A stretch of 64,000 nt of DNA from Opitutaceae bacterium (GTDB lineage: Bacteria; Verrucomicrobiota; Verrucomicrobiia; Opitutales; Opitutaceae), in contig JABTUS010000002.1 in the NCBI GenBank assembly GCA_015075305.1, forward strand, positions 62,001 to 126,000, in the 5' to 3' direction. This document shows positions 9,464-18,386 of this stretch, one piece after another (position 1 is the stretch's first letter; every line of letters begins with the position of its first letter). The notes beneath the pieces were generated by a model. That model was not told the origin of the DNA, made no database searches, and saw only the letters and a program-made list of their open reading frames with translations. Made by a program: the position numbers and the translations under genes.

Positions 9464-10297
9464 TCAGGCCGGCGCGGTGAAGCCGCCGGAGGGCAGGCGA
9501 TCGAGGCCAAAGAAATTTCGCGCGTTGTCGCGGAGGATGAGTCGCCTGGCCGAATCGGGCAGATCGGCTGACTCAATGCGCGCGCGCTGCATGGCGACGG
9601 AGTAGAGCGGCGTGTCGCTGCCGAAGAGCAGGCGCTCGGCTCCGAGTTCCTTAACACCCCACTCAATCAGGCCAGGTAGAATGCTGCGCGCCGACGAGGT
9701 GTCGACCCAGAGATTGCGGTGCTTCGCGGCCTGTATGGCGCGGACCTGGAGGTCGACGCGACCGTTGTCGCCGTTGCCATTGCCGAGGTGGGCCAGCATC
9801 ACCCGCGCGCCCGGATGACGGTCCGCAAACGGCACGAAGTCGGATGGCAGGCTGTTCGGGCAGCCGCTGTGCGTCATCACCGGCGCATTCACATCCTCGA
9901 AAAAGGAGAACAGCTCCTCGCCATGTTCCGAGATCCTGTAGGCATGCTCCTCGGGATGAACCTTGATACCCACGCACCAGGGCGCCTTCAGCATGTCGCG
10001 CGCCTGGTCATAGGTCTTCGGCTGAAGCGGATTCACGATCACATACTGCAGCAGCCCCCTGACCCTGGGCACCTCGCGAAACGCCGCTTCATTCGCCAAT
10101 GCGACATCGACCGTGCGACCACGCGGCAGCAGGCCGGCCAACGGGGAAACAATCGTCCATTCAATGCCGCACGCCTTGGCGCGCTCCGCCACCTGTTCCG
10201 CATCGCCGCTGGAGAACTCCGCAATCAATGGATCCGCATGCACGTAGCGCCCAAAATGCGCATGGCTGTCGACGGCTTTGATGGTTGCGAGGTTCAT
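9464..10297 (-). CDS. Amidohydrolase_2-type metal-dependent hydrolase
   Basis: 277-residue TIM-barrel hydrolase. Metal-binding residues appear in order: HxH at 12-14 (DSHAH), His114 (KVHPEEH), His143 (MTHSG), His170 (LAHLG) and Asp228 (FGSDTP). The family includes decarboxylases and lactonases that act on sugar-acid lactones, which would suit a pathway running through 2-hydroxyacid dehydrogenases. It is located between the second dehydrogenase and the DapA-family lyase. Reaction is inferred, not shown. Confidence 0.83.
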   Translation of the reverse strand: MNLATIKAVDSHAHFGRYVHADPLIAEFSSGDAEQVAERAKACGIEWTIVSPLAGLLPRGRTVDVALANEAAFREVPRVRGLLQYVIVNPLQPKTYDQARDMLKAPWCVGIKVHPEEHAYRISEHGEELFSFFEDVNAPVMTHSGCPNSLPSDFVPFADRHPGARVMLAHLGNGNGDNGRVDLQVRAIQAAKHRNLWVDTSSARSILPGLIEWGVKELGAERLLFGSDTPLYSVAMQRARIESADLPDSARRLILRDNARNFFGLDRLPSGGFTAPA

Positions 10298-10410
10298 GAC
10301 TGCGGCAACGCGTTGTCACCCATCGCGGAAGGAACCCAATGGAGGCCGGTTTTCATATTCAGGAAAAGACCGGCAACGCGCACGCTGAAAGGACCCGGGC
10401 AGGGATGGAC

Positions 10411-11427
10411 TCAATTGCCATCGAGCTGAACGGTTGAAAGTTGATTGAGGAGCGGCTCGCCGCGGCGGTAGCGGCCGACGTTCTGCTCGAGGATGTCCCA
10501 CAGCCGCTCGCTGTAGCGCGGACTCAGGCTCGAGCCGGAGATATGGGGCGTGAAAATCACGTTGGTAAATTTCCAGAGCGGATGCTCCGGCGGCATGGGA
10601 TATTTGTAGTGGGTGTCGAGCGCGGCGCCGGCGATCCAGCCGTCGCGCAGCGCACGCAGCAGCGCGGCCTCCTGAATGATCGGACCGCGGGCGGGGTTGA
10701 GCACGAAGGCGTGGCGCGGCAGCGCCAGGAGCTCGCGTTCACCGAGCAGTCCCTCGGTGGCCTTGGTCAGTGGCAGCGCGAGGATGAGGAAATCGAGGCC
10801 ACCAAGGAATTCCCGCTCCTGACCTGCGCCGAAGACACGGTCCGGCAGCGTGCCGTCGGTGTCGCCCGTTCCCGGCACGGCGTAAATCTCGCCGCGCGGG
10901 CCCGTCCGGCCGTTGCGGGTGAGGACGTGCACGCGCAGACCGAGTGCCCGGGCCAAGCGCGCGGTTTCGCGGCCGATGCCACCGTAGCCCCAGAGGCCGA
11001 CGGTCATCCCGCGCAGTTCGCGCTGGAAACGGGCGGAGCGGTCCCAGACCGCGGCATCCTGATGGCGCACCATCTGTCGGAAATCGCGGAGGAGGTTGAT
11101 CATCATGGCCACGTTCCACTCGGCGATCGGCACGTCGAAACAGCCGCGGGCGTTGGTGACGCGGATGCCGCGGGCATTGAGTCCGAGGCCGAAGAGCTGC
11201 GTGTAACCGGTCGATGCGATCTGAATCCAGCGCAGCGCAGGCATGTCACCGAGGTTGGTCGGCGGAAACGTGCAGAACAGCGCCTCGACGTCCGCGATTC
11301 GCCTGGGATCGAGAGGCCGCGCCGCCGTCTCGGCCGGCTGATCGACACAGTCGACGGTGACACCGGGTTCGTGACGCAGTCGGGCGATCGCGGCGGGAAG
11401 GACGGGAAAATCGACAAGGAGTTTCAT
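10411..11427 (-). CDS. D-isomer-specific 2-hydroxyacid dehydrogenase (second copy)
   Basis: 338 residues. The NAD-binding motif GYGGIG lies at 147-152, the active-site Arg at 247 (NPARG) and the catalytic His at 295 (FTPHISG). It probably interconverts a 2-keto acid and a D-2-hydroxy acid with NAD(P)H. Only 3 nt separate it from the upstream enolase-superfamily gene. It is homologous to the dehydrogenase at 12665-13666, the two forming the second halves of a duplicated two-gene module. The exact acid is not predictable. Confidence 0.88.
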   Translation of the reverse strand: MKLLVDFPVLPAAIARLRHEPGVTVDCVDQPAETAARPLDPRRIADVEALFCTFPPTNLGDMPALRWIQIASTGYTQLFGLGLNARGIRVTNARGCFDVPIAEWNVAMMINLLRDFRQMVRHQDAAVWDRSARFQRELRGMTVGLWGYGGIGRETARLARALGLRVHVLTRNGRTGPRGEIYAVPGTGDTDGTLPDRVFGAGQEREFLGGLDFLILALPLTKATEGLLGERELLALPRHAFVLNPARGPIIQEAALLRALRDGWIAGAALDTHYKYPMPPEHPLWKFTNVIFTPHISGSSLSPRYSERLWDILEQNVGRYRRGEPLLNQLSTVQLDGN

Positions 11428-11430
11428 GGC

Positions 11431-12645
11431 TCAGTCCTTCAAAACGTGACCGGGCACGCTGTTGAACTCGCCGCTGCCAGGCTGGAACGGATACCGGCGG
11501 CGCGTTTCGTCCGTGAGAACGATGCCAAGGCCGGGACGGTCGGGCGGGAGCACGTAGCCGTCCTTGATGACGAGTCCCCCATCGATCACCTCGGAGTGGA
11601 GCCCGGCGTAGTCGGGTGCGATCTCGAGGATGCGCGTGTTCGGTGCAGCGAAGCCGGCATGCACGTTCTGCATGAGCGAGCCGCCCGCGCCCCAGGCGTG
11701 CGTGGCAATCTGGCGGCCGCGATCGGCCATCATTTTCGCCACAACCAGGAACTCGTTCAGTCCGCCGGTGAACGACGCATCGGGCTGGCCGATGTCAAAC
11801 GAGTCGTGGCTGGCAAACACGCGCCACTCGTACGCCGCGGTGAGACATTCGCCGCCGGCAATGGGTGTGCTGGTGGCCTTGCACAGCTCGGCGTAGCCCC
11901 AGGGATCCGTGTAGTGGAGAGGCTCCTCGAGGAAGACGAGGTTGAAGGGCTCGAGAGCGCGGGCGACGGCGATGGCGGTCTCGACGTTCCAGGTCGCGAC
12001 GGGGTTGTTGCCCATGTGGGCGTCCATCATGAGCCACGCATCCGGCCCGGCGTGACGGCGCATGAAGGCGGCCTTGTCGGCCTCGAAGTCGGCGGCCTCC
12101 TTCGACTCCATCGGCATGTACCAGCCCTCGCCCGCGGTGAAGCTGCCTGCACCGACCTTGACGCCGCGGAAGCCGAGCGAGAAGTAGTGGTCCATTTTTC
12201 TAGCGAGCTTGTCCTTCGGGTAATTGCTTGGGCCGCCCGTGGCGTAAGCGGGAAGCCGCGTGAACTTCGCGCCGCCGAGGAGCGCGTGGACGGGCTGGTC
12301 GAGAAGCTTGCCCTTTAGGTCCCAGAGCGCGGCCTCGACGCCGTTGAGAACGATCGCTCCGAGACCGACGCGACACCAGAAGTTCTGGCTTTGGTACATG
12401 CGCCGCCAGAGCTCGGGGATGTCGTCGACATTCCGGCCGATGACAACGGGCTTGAACAGATCGACGATGGCCGGCACGACCTCCGGGCAGAAGTAACCCG
12501 CATAAGTCTCGCCGAGCCCCGTGTGCGGGCCGTCGGTGAACACCTCTATGAATGCGGCGCTGCGACGTTTGCGGGCCTCGCGGAGAAAGGGGTCATTCGT
12601 GCAGGGACCCGTGAGAAGCGTCGTGCGCACGTCAGTGATCTTCAT
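11431..12645 (-). CDS. Enolase-superfamily (mandelate racemase-like) sugar-acid dehydratase, copy 2
   Basis: 404-residue protein of the mandelate racemase subgroup. The alpha/beta capping domain (about 1-125) is followed by the barrel with Lys163 (GVKVG), metal ligands Asp208 (MMDAH), Glu240 (FLEEP) and Glu266 (AGGEC), and the general-base His316 (ATHAW). Related enzymes dehydrate aldonic or aldaric acids to 2-keto-3-deoxy acids. The frame stays open upstream to 12768, but family members begin at MKIT, so 12645 was chosen. It is a clear paralog of the gene at 13676-14884. Confidence 0.87.
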   Translation of the reverse strand: MKITDVRTTLLTGPCTNDPFLREARKRRSAAFIEVFTDGPHTGLGETYAGYFCPEVVPAIVDLFKPVVIGRNVDDIPELWRRMYQSQNFWCRVGLGAIVLNGVEAALWDLKGKLLDQPVHALLGGAKFTRLPAYATGGPSNYPKDKLARKMDHYFSLGFRGVKVGAGSFTAGEGWYMPMESKEAADFEADKAAFMRRHAGPDAWLMMDAHMGNNPVATWNVETAIAVARALEPFNLVFLEEPLHYTDPWGYAELCKATSTPIAGGECLTAAYEWRVFASHDSFDIGQPDASFTGGLNEFLVVAKMMADRGRQIATHAWGAGGSLMQNVHAGFAAPNTRILEIAPDYAGLHSEVIDGGLVIKDGYVLPPDRPGLGIVLTDETRRRYPFQPGSGEFNSVPGHVLKD

Positions 12646-12664
12646 CGGGCGAGGGCTCCGCAGC

Positions 12665-13666
12665 TCAGTAACCGGCGGCGGTGTTGACGGTGTTGAGGAG
12701 CGGGCGGCCGGTGGCGTAGCGCATGGCGTTCTCACGGAGAAGCCGGTTGAAGGCCGGGAAAAACGCATCGTACACGCCCGACATGTGCGGGGTCATGACC
12801 AGGTTTGGAACATCGAAGAACGGGTGGTCGGACGGTGTCGGTTCGCGCACGTAGCAGTCGACCACCGCACCCGCGAGGCGGCCACCGCGCAGGGCTTCGG
12901 CCAGTGCGGTTTCATCGACCACGCCGCCGCGGGAGACGTGCACTAGGTGAGCCGAAGGCATGAGCAGCGCAAGTTCGCGCGCGCCGATCAGGCTCCCAGT
13001 CGTTGGCGTGCTCGGGACGGTGACGACGATGAGATCGCACTTTGGAAGCATTTCTCCAAGCTGACCAGGGCCGTACCATGCCGCGGGCAGTTCGCCGTGC
13101 GGGTCGCCAGTGCCTGGCCACGCGTTGAAGCCGGTGTCCTCGTGAATGGCCGGGTTGTGCTTGCAGCACAGGATGCGCATGCCCAGGGCCGCAAGCTGAC
13201 GCGCGCTCTCGCGACCGATGCTGCCGTAGCCGACGAAGCCGGCCGTGCGATCGCGGAGGGTGAAAGCGGCCAGGGCGATGCGGTTCGGCCACTTCCTACT
13301 GGGCTTGAACTCGAACAACTGCGGCATGCGGTGCGCGAGCATGAGTGCACTGCAGGTGATGTACTGCGCAATGGGCACACCGTGGCAGCCGCTTGCTGTG
13401 GTGACGGGGATGCGAGTCCCGCCGACCGGGTGGCCGATGATCTGATTGGCGCCAGCCGACATGAGCTGGACCCAGCGGAGCTTCGGCCAGGCAACGAGAT
13501 TGCGCGGGACCTGCTCAGTTATGAGCACGTCGACGTCGGCGCCGTCGAGCTTGTCCGGTTCGGACGTGTAAGGCACGGTGGCAATCTCGACGCCAGCGAC
13601 GGCGGCGCGCAGCGCCTCGGCGTCCGTCTGCTCCAGAACATAGGGTGAGTTGAAGAGGAATTTCAT
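12665..13666 (-). CDS. D-isomer-specific 2-hydroxyacid dehydrogenase (first copy)
   Basis: 333 residues. It has GYGSIG at 146-151 for NAD binding, Arg246 (VSRGG), Glu275 (VREPT) and His294 (MTPHMSG). The active-site set is complete. It lies 9 nt after the upstream enolase-superfamily gene and 19 nt before the next one, so it is co-transcribed. It is diverged from its paralog at 10411-11427. Confidence 0.88.
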   Translation of the reverse strand: MKFLFNSPYVLEQTDAEALRAAVAGVEIATVPYTSEPDKLDGADVDVLITEQVPRNLVAWPKLRWVQLMSAGANQIIGHPVGGTRIPVTTASGCHGVPIAQYITCSALMLAHRMPQLFEFKPSRKWPNRIALAAFTLRDRTAGFVGYGSIGRESARQLAALGMRILCCKHNPAIHEDTGFNAWPGTGDPHGELPAAWYGPGQLGEMLPKCDLIVVTVPSTPTTGSLIGARELALLMPSAHLVHVSRGGVVDETALAEALRGGRLAGAVVDCYVREPTPSDHPFFDVPNLVMTPHMSGVYDAFFPAFNRLLRENAMRYATGRPLLNTVNTAAGY

Positions 13667-13675
13667 CGCGGAAAA

Positions 13676-14884
13676 TCAGGTGCGTTCGCCCGAGCTGGGA
13701 ACAAAGCGGAATCGCTCCAATGTTTCGGTCGTAAGGCTGACTCCAAGGCCAGGCGAGGTTGGGAGGCCGACCCTGCCCTCGTTCACGCCAAACGGATCCA
13801 TCATGATTGCCCGCTGGATCGTAGAGGCAGCCTGGACGTGCTCGAGCCAGTCGACTGAATGCGACGCGGCTGCGAGATGCCAGGACGCTGCGAGGGACGG
13901 ACCCATGGACGCGCCGGTGTGGATGGCGGTTGAAAGATTCGATGCCTCGGCGTGATGGACGACACGGACGGTTTCCTGCAGACCGCCGACGAAGCCGATG
14001 TCCGGCTGGATGACATGCACGCAGCCGCGAGCGATCAAGTCGTGGAACTGGTCGAGGCCGCAGAGGCTCTCGCCGCCGGCGATCGGGATCTGCGAGCGGT
14101 TGCGCAGTTCGACGTAGCCGTCGATGTTCGTGTAAGCCAGCGGCTCCTCGTAGAAGCGCAGGCGGTACGGTGCGAGCGCCTCGGCGATGGCGACGGCCTC
14201 GCTGACCGGGATGGGATTCGGCACACCGCCCTGGTGGCCGTCGATCGCGAGGTCGATGTCGGCGCCGAACTCGCGCCGCAGACGCGTGAACAGCTCGGTG
14301 AGCCGGTCGAGCTTCTGCGCGTGCTGGAACGGCACGGGCTTCATGCGCGTCTGGTGGCCAGGCTGGGATGACGCCGGCCACTCGTAGAAACCGGTTGAGA
14401 GTTTCACCGCGCGGTAGCCGAGCCCCGCGTAATGTTCGATCTTGCGGACGGTTTGGTCCATGGGCCAGAGCGACGGACCTCCCGAGGCATAAACCGGAAT
14501 CGCATCGCGGACCTTGCCACCGAGAAGCTGATAAACGGGGACGCCGAGAGCCTTGCCCTTGAGGTCCCACAGCGCGAGCTCAAGGCCGGAGATGACGCTC
14601 CTGCCGGCGCCGGAGCGGGCCCACCAGACGGAGTCATTGAGCATCGCGCGTGTGACCGCGGTGAGGTCGAGCGGATCGCGGCCGAGCAGCACCGGCCGGA
14701 AATAGTCGACCAAGGCAGGGACCGCATCCGGAGCGAAGTAGCCCCAGGTGGCTTCGCCGAGGCCGTCGAGCCCGGTGTCGGTCTCGATCCGGAAGATCGC
14801 GGTGGAATGGAGCGCGTTCGGGAAAAACGGATCGTCGGTCCAGCGCGTTGTGAGCAGGTGCGTGGTGACCTTGGTGATTTTCAC
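13676..14884 (-). CDS. Enolase-superfamily (mandelate racemase-like) sugar-acid dehydratase, copy 1
   Basis: 402 residues from a GTG start, read as VKITKVTTHLL and aligning with the MKIT start of its paralog; no in-frame ATG fits. Barrel residues are Lys161 (AVKLS), Asp215 (AIDGH), Glu246 (YEEPL), Glu272 (AGGES) and His322 (AIHTG), the mandelate racemase pattern. It is likely to dehydrate an acid sugar. It opens the duplicated dehydratase-dehydrogenase module and follows the kelch protein by 22 nt. Confidence 0.86.
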   Translation of the reverse strand: MKITKVTTHLLTTRWTDDPFFPNALHSTAIFRIETDTGLDGLGEATWGYFAPDAVPALVDYFRPVLLGRDPLDLTAVTRAMLNDSVWWARSGAGRSVISGLELALWDLKGKALGVPVYQLLGGKVRDAIPVYASGGPSLWPMDQTVRKIEHYAGLGYRAVKLSTGFYEWPASSQPGHQTRMKPVPFQHAQKLDRLTELFTRLRREFGADIDLAIDGHQGGVPNPIPVSEAVAIAEALAPYRLRFYEEPLAYTNIDGYVELRNRSQIPIAGGESLCGLDQFHDLIARGCVHVIQPDIGFVGGLQETVRVVHHAEASNLSTAIHTGASMGPSLAASWHLAAASHSVDWLEHVQAASTIQRAIMMDPFGVNEGRVGLPTSPGLGVSLTTETLERFRFVPSSGERT

Positions 14885-14906
14885 GGTAGGATGAAATCGA
14901 ACGCGT

Positions 14907-15977
14907 TCATTGCAGCGGCCACGCGATGACGGCCGGGGTGCGCGTCGAGATGCGCACCTCCCCACCAACGACGACCACATGGTTTCGCCAGACGGCAACC
15001 GGGGCTCCGATGGGCGGCACGGGGCCGGGATCGCCGGAGGCGTCGCGATCGGCGGCGCCGACGTTCGGCAGCACCGGTCCCGCTGTCCATGTCCGGGTGG
15101 CAGGATGGTACCGGAGCGTGGCGGGGCTGAAGCCCGGGTGCTCGCGCTGCGCGCCTGCCCAGACATTCGCGTAGCCGCCGATCAGCCAAAGGCTGCCGTC
15201 GGGAAGAACGGGACAGGGCGTGTTGATGCCCACGCGCGGTTCGGGAATGTCGGGAAGCTGTTCCCAGGGGCCGCCGGATTGTGCGAGTCGGTACGCCGCG
15301 GTCGACGGCTTCGGTTTCCCCGCATCGAAGGCCATGCCTCCAAAGACATACACAGCCCCGCCCTCCGAACCCGCGGCCGGCACGAGCAGTCCGGGTCCGG
15401 GAAGGTCGGCCTCACGGGTCCATCCTGTGTCGGGTGTTGCAAGATCGAGCGACCAGACCTCGCGGCTCGGCGCAGTGGATGACGGATCGGGCACGCCGGC
15501 GACGACATAGAAGCGTCCATCCGCAATCGCACCGGCTGCGTAACCAACCGGCTTGGGCAGGTCGGGCAGGCGGCGGAAGGCGTAGTCGCCGCCCGAGGGA
15601 TGCAGCGCGTAGGCGGCGGTGCGGCAGCCCTTGGGATCGGTGCCTCCGGCAAGGTAGATCGCGTCGGACGTCGCGGCGGCAGCGAAATGGCCGCAAGGCT
15701 CGGGCAGGCGCGCCCTGGCCGTGCGCCATTTGCCATCCAGTGCGTCGAGGACGAAGATCTCGTCGTTGAACTTGCGCGTGCCCTTGAGCCAGACCGGCTG
15801 ACTCCACTGGGTGCCGCCAGTGGCGACGAGGCGGCCATCGATCACGCCGGCGGCCATGCCTGCGTAACCAATGGGATCCGGGATGGGTGCGAGCAGTTTC
15901 CAGCCGTGGAGCGGGACGGATGCGGATGAAGCAGACATAGTGGAAATGAAAAGTGTGACGACCAAAGCACGGATCAT
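14907..15977 (-). CDS. Kelch-repeat, NanM-like mutarotase-type protein with signal peptide
   Basis: 356 residues with a Sec signal (MIRALVVTLFISTMSASSAS) and repeated kelch blades such as 'GRLVATGG', 'IYLAGG', 'VYVFGG', 'LWLIGG' and 'VVVVGG'. Cyclically permuted kelch mutarotases such as NanM epimerise a sugar anomer in the periplasm. Here the sugar is probably another acid sugar, since no sialate catabolic set is present. An ATG at 16025 would add 16 residues before the signal peptide; 15977 gives a normal one. Confidence 0.78.
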   Translation of the reverse strand: MIRALVVTLFISTMSASSASVPLHGWKLLAPIPDPIGYAGMAAGVIDGRLVATGGTQWSQPVWLKGTRKFNDEIFVLDALDGKWRTARARLPEPCGHFAAAATSDAIYLAGGTDPKGCRTAAYALHPSGGDYAFRRLPDLPKPVGYAAGAIADGRFYVVAGVPDPSSTAPSREVWSLDLATPDTGWTREADLPGPGLLVPAAGSEGGAVYVFGGMAFDAGKPKPSTAAYRLAQSGGPWEQLPDIPEPRVGINTPCPVLPDGSLWLIGGYANVWAGAQREHPGFSPATLRYHPATRTWTAGPVLPNVGAADRDASGDPGPVPPIGAPVAVWRNHVVVVGGEVRISTRTPAVIAWPLQ

Positions 15978-16038
15978 GCGGATCCCGTTCCGAGCCGGGC
16001 ATGATTCGATGGAAAATGAACTCATGGGTGCAAAAACG

Positions 16039-16872
16039 CTATGCGCCTTCGCGCCACTGGAGGCGAAGATCGCGTGCGACGGTGCACGCGTCCCGCCATG
16101 TGTCGCCGAAGCAGCTCAGGCGATAGGCGGGCGCAGCGTGGCCGAGCTCAGGCACGACGAGCACGGGGAAATCGCCCGACGCCTGGCGCAAGTGGCCGAG
16201 CAGCGACCGCGTGTAGGCGAGCCAGTGTCGATATTCGGGGGTCCGTCGACCCCGGGAATCAAGCGCGGGGAGCTGGCAATGATGTCCATTGAACGGGCGC
16301 AGGTGAAACTGTGTCGCGGCAGCCAGCAGCGCCGTTGGGTCGCGCAGCCGCTCCCAGAGCTGATCCTCGCGCAAGTGGCGCACGACGGCGAAGTGCGATT
16401 GATCCAGGCACAGCGGCAGCGGCTCGCCCGTCGCGCGCTCGAACTCGCGGCATAGCGCCAGCGTGGCCTCGGGCGTCTCGGTGAACGTATCGCGGTGTGT
16501 CTCGATCGCGAACGGCAGAGCCAGCTCGCGCGCCACGTCGCGGATGCGGACAGCCAGTTTCACCGCCTCGGCAAGGGGTGTGTCGAAGTCGCCAAGCTGC
16601 ACGTCGATCGCGAGAGCACCGAGTTCAAGGGCTCCGGTGAAAGCGGGCGCAACCTTCCCCGGGGCGTCAATGCTGGTTACGGCAAGATAGCGCAGCGTGC
16701 CACGATCGGCGACCTCGGGGCGCGGCGGGGAAAAAATCCCTTCAAAGCCCGCCGTGCGCATGGTGGCGAACTTCCTCGCCCAGGACCACTCGCGCCGCGC
16801 AGTCGGATACTGGCGAAGCGACCAGGCCGATGCGAAGAGCCAGAGCGGGCGATCCGGAGACGCGGATTTCAT
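16039..16872 (-). CDS. Sugar phosphate isomerase/epimerase-like TIM barrel
   Basis: 277-residue xylose-isomerase-like TIM barrel. Visible segments are 'FAIETHRDTFTETPE', 'LCLDQSHF' and 'FHLRPFNGHHCQ', which supply acidic and histidine residues placed like the divalent-metal ligands of the family. Likely role: isomerisation or epimerisation of a sugar or sugar acid in the cytoplasm. The ATG at 16872 overlaps the stop of the upstream propeller gene (ATGA), so it was preferred to starts further upstream inside that gene. Substrate unknown. Confidence 0.75.
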   Translation of the reverse strand: MKSASPDRPLWLFASAWSLRQYPTARREWSWARKFATMRTAGFEGIFSPPRPEVADRGTLRYLAVTSIDAPGKVAPAFTGALELGALAIDVQLGDFDTPLAEAVKLAVRIRDVARELALPFAIETHRDTFTETPEATLALCREFERATGEPLPLCLDQSHFAVVRHLREDQLWERLRDPTALLAAATQFHLRPFNGHHCQLPALDSRGRRTPEYRHWLAYTRSLLGHLRQASGDFPVLVVPELGHAAPAYRLSCFGDTWRDACTVARDLRLQWREGA

Positions 16873-18386
16873 CGGCCAGGGAGACGAAGCGCAAAAACGT
16901 CGGCGTCCTTGAGAATGAACTTCAGGCGGACAGTCTGGCCGCGAAGCGGTGTCAGGTCCGAAGTGGCCGCCCACGATACGGTGCGATCGACCGAATCGCC
17001 GACCATGACCGGACATTCCTGAAGCGTGTAGCCCGGGATGGCTTCGCCGTCAGGCGTCTGGATCTCAACCCGCAGGCCACCGGCGGCGGAGGTCGAGTAG
17101 TTGAGCGCGAGGCGCGCCCCTTCGACGACGAATGGCTTGGTCAGCATTTCGCCTCCCGCATAACCGGCGGAGACGGAAGCGAAACCGTCCAGGCGCAGCG
17201 TGTAGCGGCCGAGGTGGGCCGTGGGTTGAACGTAGTTTTGTCCGACGTAAATCGACAATTCATTCGGCCCGGTCTGCACAAGTCCCGTCGCGGGAACTCC
17301 GTTGCGCGAAACCCAGTTGCCCTTGTCGAGTCCCGGCCGGACGAAGGCCTCCATGAAGGTGCGATCGTAGCGGGTGCCGCCGCGCGTGGTCATGAAGACC
17401 GTATCGGAAACCTCGTTCGGAATATTGTGGTTGTGGCCGGTGATCGCGCGGAAGCCCTTGCCCAGCTTCTGTTCGTCCATTTCCGCGTCGGTGAGGAAAC
17501 GGCGGTCGTGCACGAGGCGCATCGGTGTCGCGAGATAGATGTGCGGCGCGCGGAAGTACGGGCGCGTGTGGTTGGTGTAGAGCTCCTCGAGCGGCGTGTC
17601 GCCGAAGGTCATGCGCAGGCCCGGAGTCCAGTTGACGAGATCCTTCGACGTCGTGCGCGCGATGCTGCGGAATCCGTCGACCCGGAATTTCTGCGCGTAG
17701 TCGGTCCAGCCCGTGAACACGCGGAAATAGAGCACGTAGCACTGCTCGACCTCCGACCAGAAACCAACGTTCAGCGAATCGAAGGCGCCGTCCTTGAAGA
17801 CCGGCTGGTCGCGCCACTTGCGCCACTGGAGTCCATCGGGCGACACGAGCACATAGAGCCCCTGCGGTGACTGCCCGCTGATGGCCTTGTAGCGTTCGTC
17901 GGCGGGGACGCCGGGACGGGTGTCCAAAAACGGACTGATGCTCTGCGTCCAAGGATCCTCTCTTGGAGCCGGCGCGAGCAGAATGTTGTTTTCCTTCGAG
18001 CCCTGAAACTCGACCAGGCCCAGCTTCGGCTTGGTCCAGACGATGCCATCCCGGCTTTCGGCATAACAGAAATAGGAGGTCGATTCCTCCGACTTTCCGG
18101 CGCTCGCATCGCGCGGTCCTCCGCGATAGTACATCCGGTGGATCCCGTTGTCGTGGATGATTGTCGCGTAACCCGAGGCATCCCGATCCCAGGGATCGTT
18201 GAACGGAACCGCAACGCCCGCGTAGTGCGGGTGGTGGAGTTTCAATTCCGCGCCATCAAGACGGTCTATCAGAAACCGGTCGACAAACAGCTCGAGGCGA
18301 TTGCCGATGCGGAGCGGTTCGGCGGTGAGGCTGGCGATTGCACTCGCAACAGCGAGCAGTGACAGGGCGTGACGGAGCAGGTTCAT
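16869..18386 (-). CDS. Secreted glycosidase-like beta-propeller protein
   Basis: 505 residues with a Sec signal peptide (MNLLRHALSLLAVASAIASLTA). The body has repeats reminiscent of GH32/GH43-like five-bladed propellers: 'RLELFVDRFLID', 'PFNDPWDRDASGYATII', 'CYAESRDGIVWTKPKLGL' and 'VSPDGLQWRKW'. The C-terminal 130 residues look like a beta-sandwich. Such proteins are common in planctomycete and verrucomicrobial sugar clusters but have few tested activities. It overlaps both neighbours by 4 nt, indicating coupled translation. A glycoside hydrolase role is inferred. Confidence 0.7.
   Translation of the reverse strand: MNLLRHALSLLAVASAIASLTAEPLRIGNRLELFVDRFLIDRLDGAELKLHHPHYAGVAVPFNDPWDRDASGYATIIHDNGIHRMYYRGGPRDASAGKSEESTSYFCYAESRDGIVWTKPKLGLVEFQGSKENNILLAPAPREDPWTQSISPFLDTRPGVPADERYKAISGQSPQGLYVLVSPDGLQWRKWRDQPVFKDGAFDSLNVGFWSEVEQCYVLYFRVFTGWTDYAQKFRVDGFRSIARTTSKDLVNWTPGLRMTFGDTPLEELYTNHTRPYFRAPHIYLATPMRLVHDRRFLTDAEMDEQKLGKGFRAITGHNHNIPNEVSDTVFMTTRGGTRYDRTFMEAFVRPGLDKGNWVSRNGVPATGLVQTGPNELSIYVGQNYVQPTAHLGRYTLRLDGFASVSAGYAGGEMLTKPFVVEGARLALNYSTSAAGGLRVEIQTPDGEAIPGYTLQECPVMVGDSVDRTVSWAATSDLTPLRGQTVRLKFILKDADVFALRLPGR

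Noticed and set aside
10441-12318. A 625-codon plus-strand open frame opposite the dehydratase and dehydrogenase genes
   Set aside because: It is antisense to two genes with complete active-site motifs and has no recognisable domain; long shadow frames are expected at this GC content.
3540-15977. Sialic acid catabolic locus (sialidase, NanA-like lyase and NanM-like kelch protein)
   Set aside because: No NanE, NanK, NagA or NagB homologs are present, and the neighbouring dehydratases and 2-hydroxyacid dehydrogenases point to other acid sugars.
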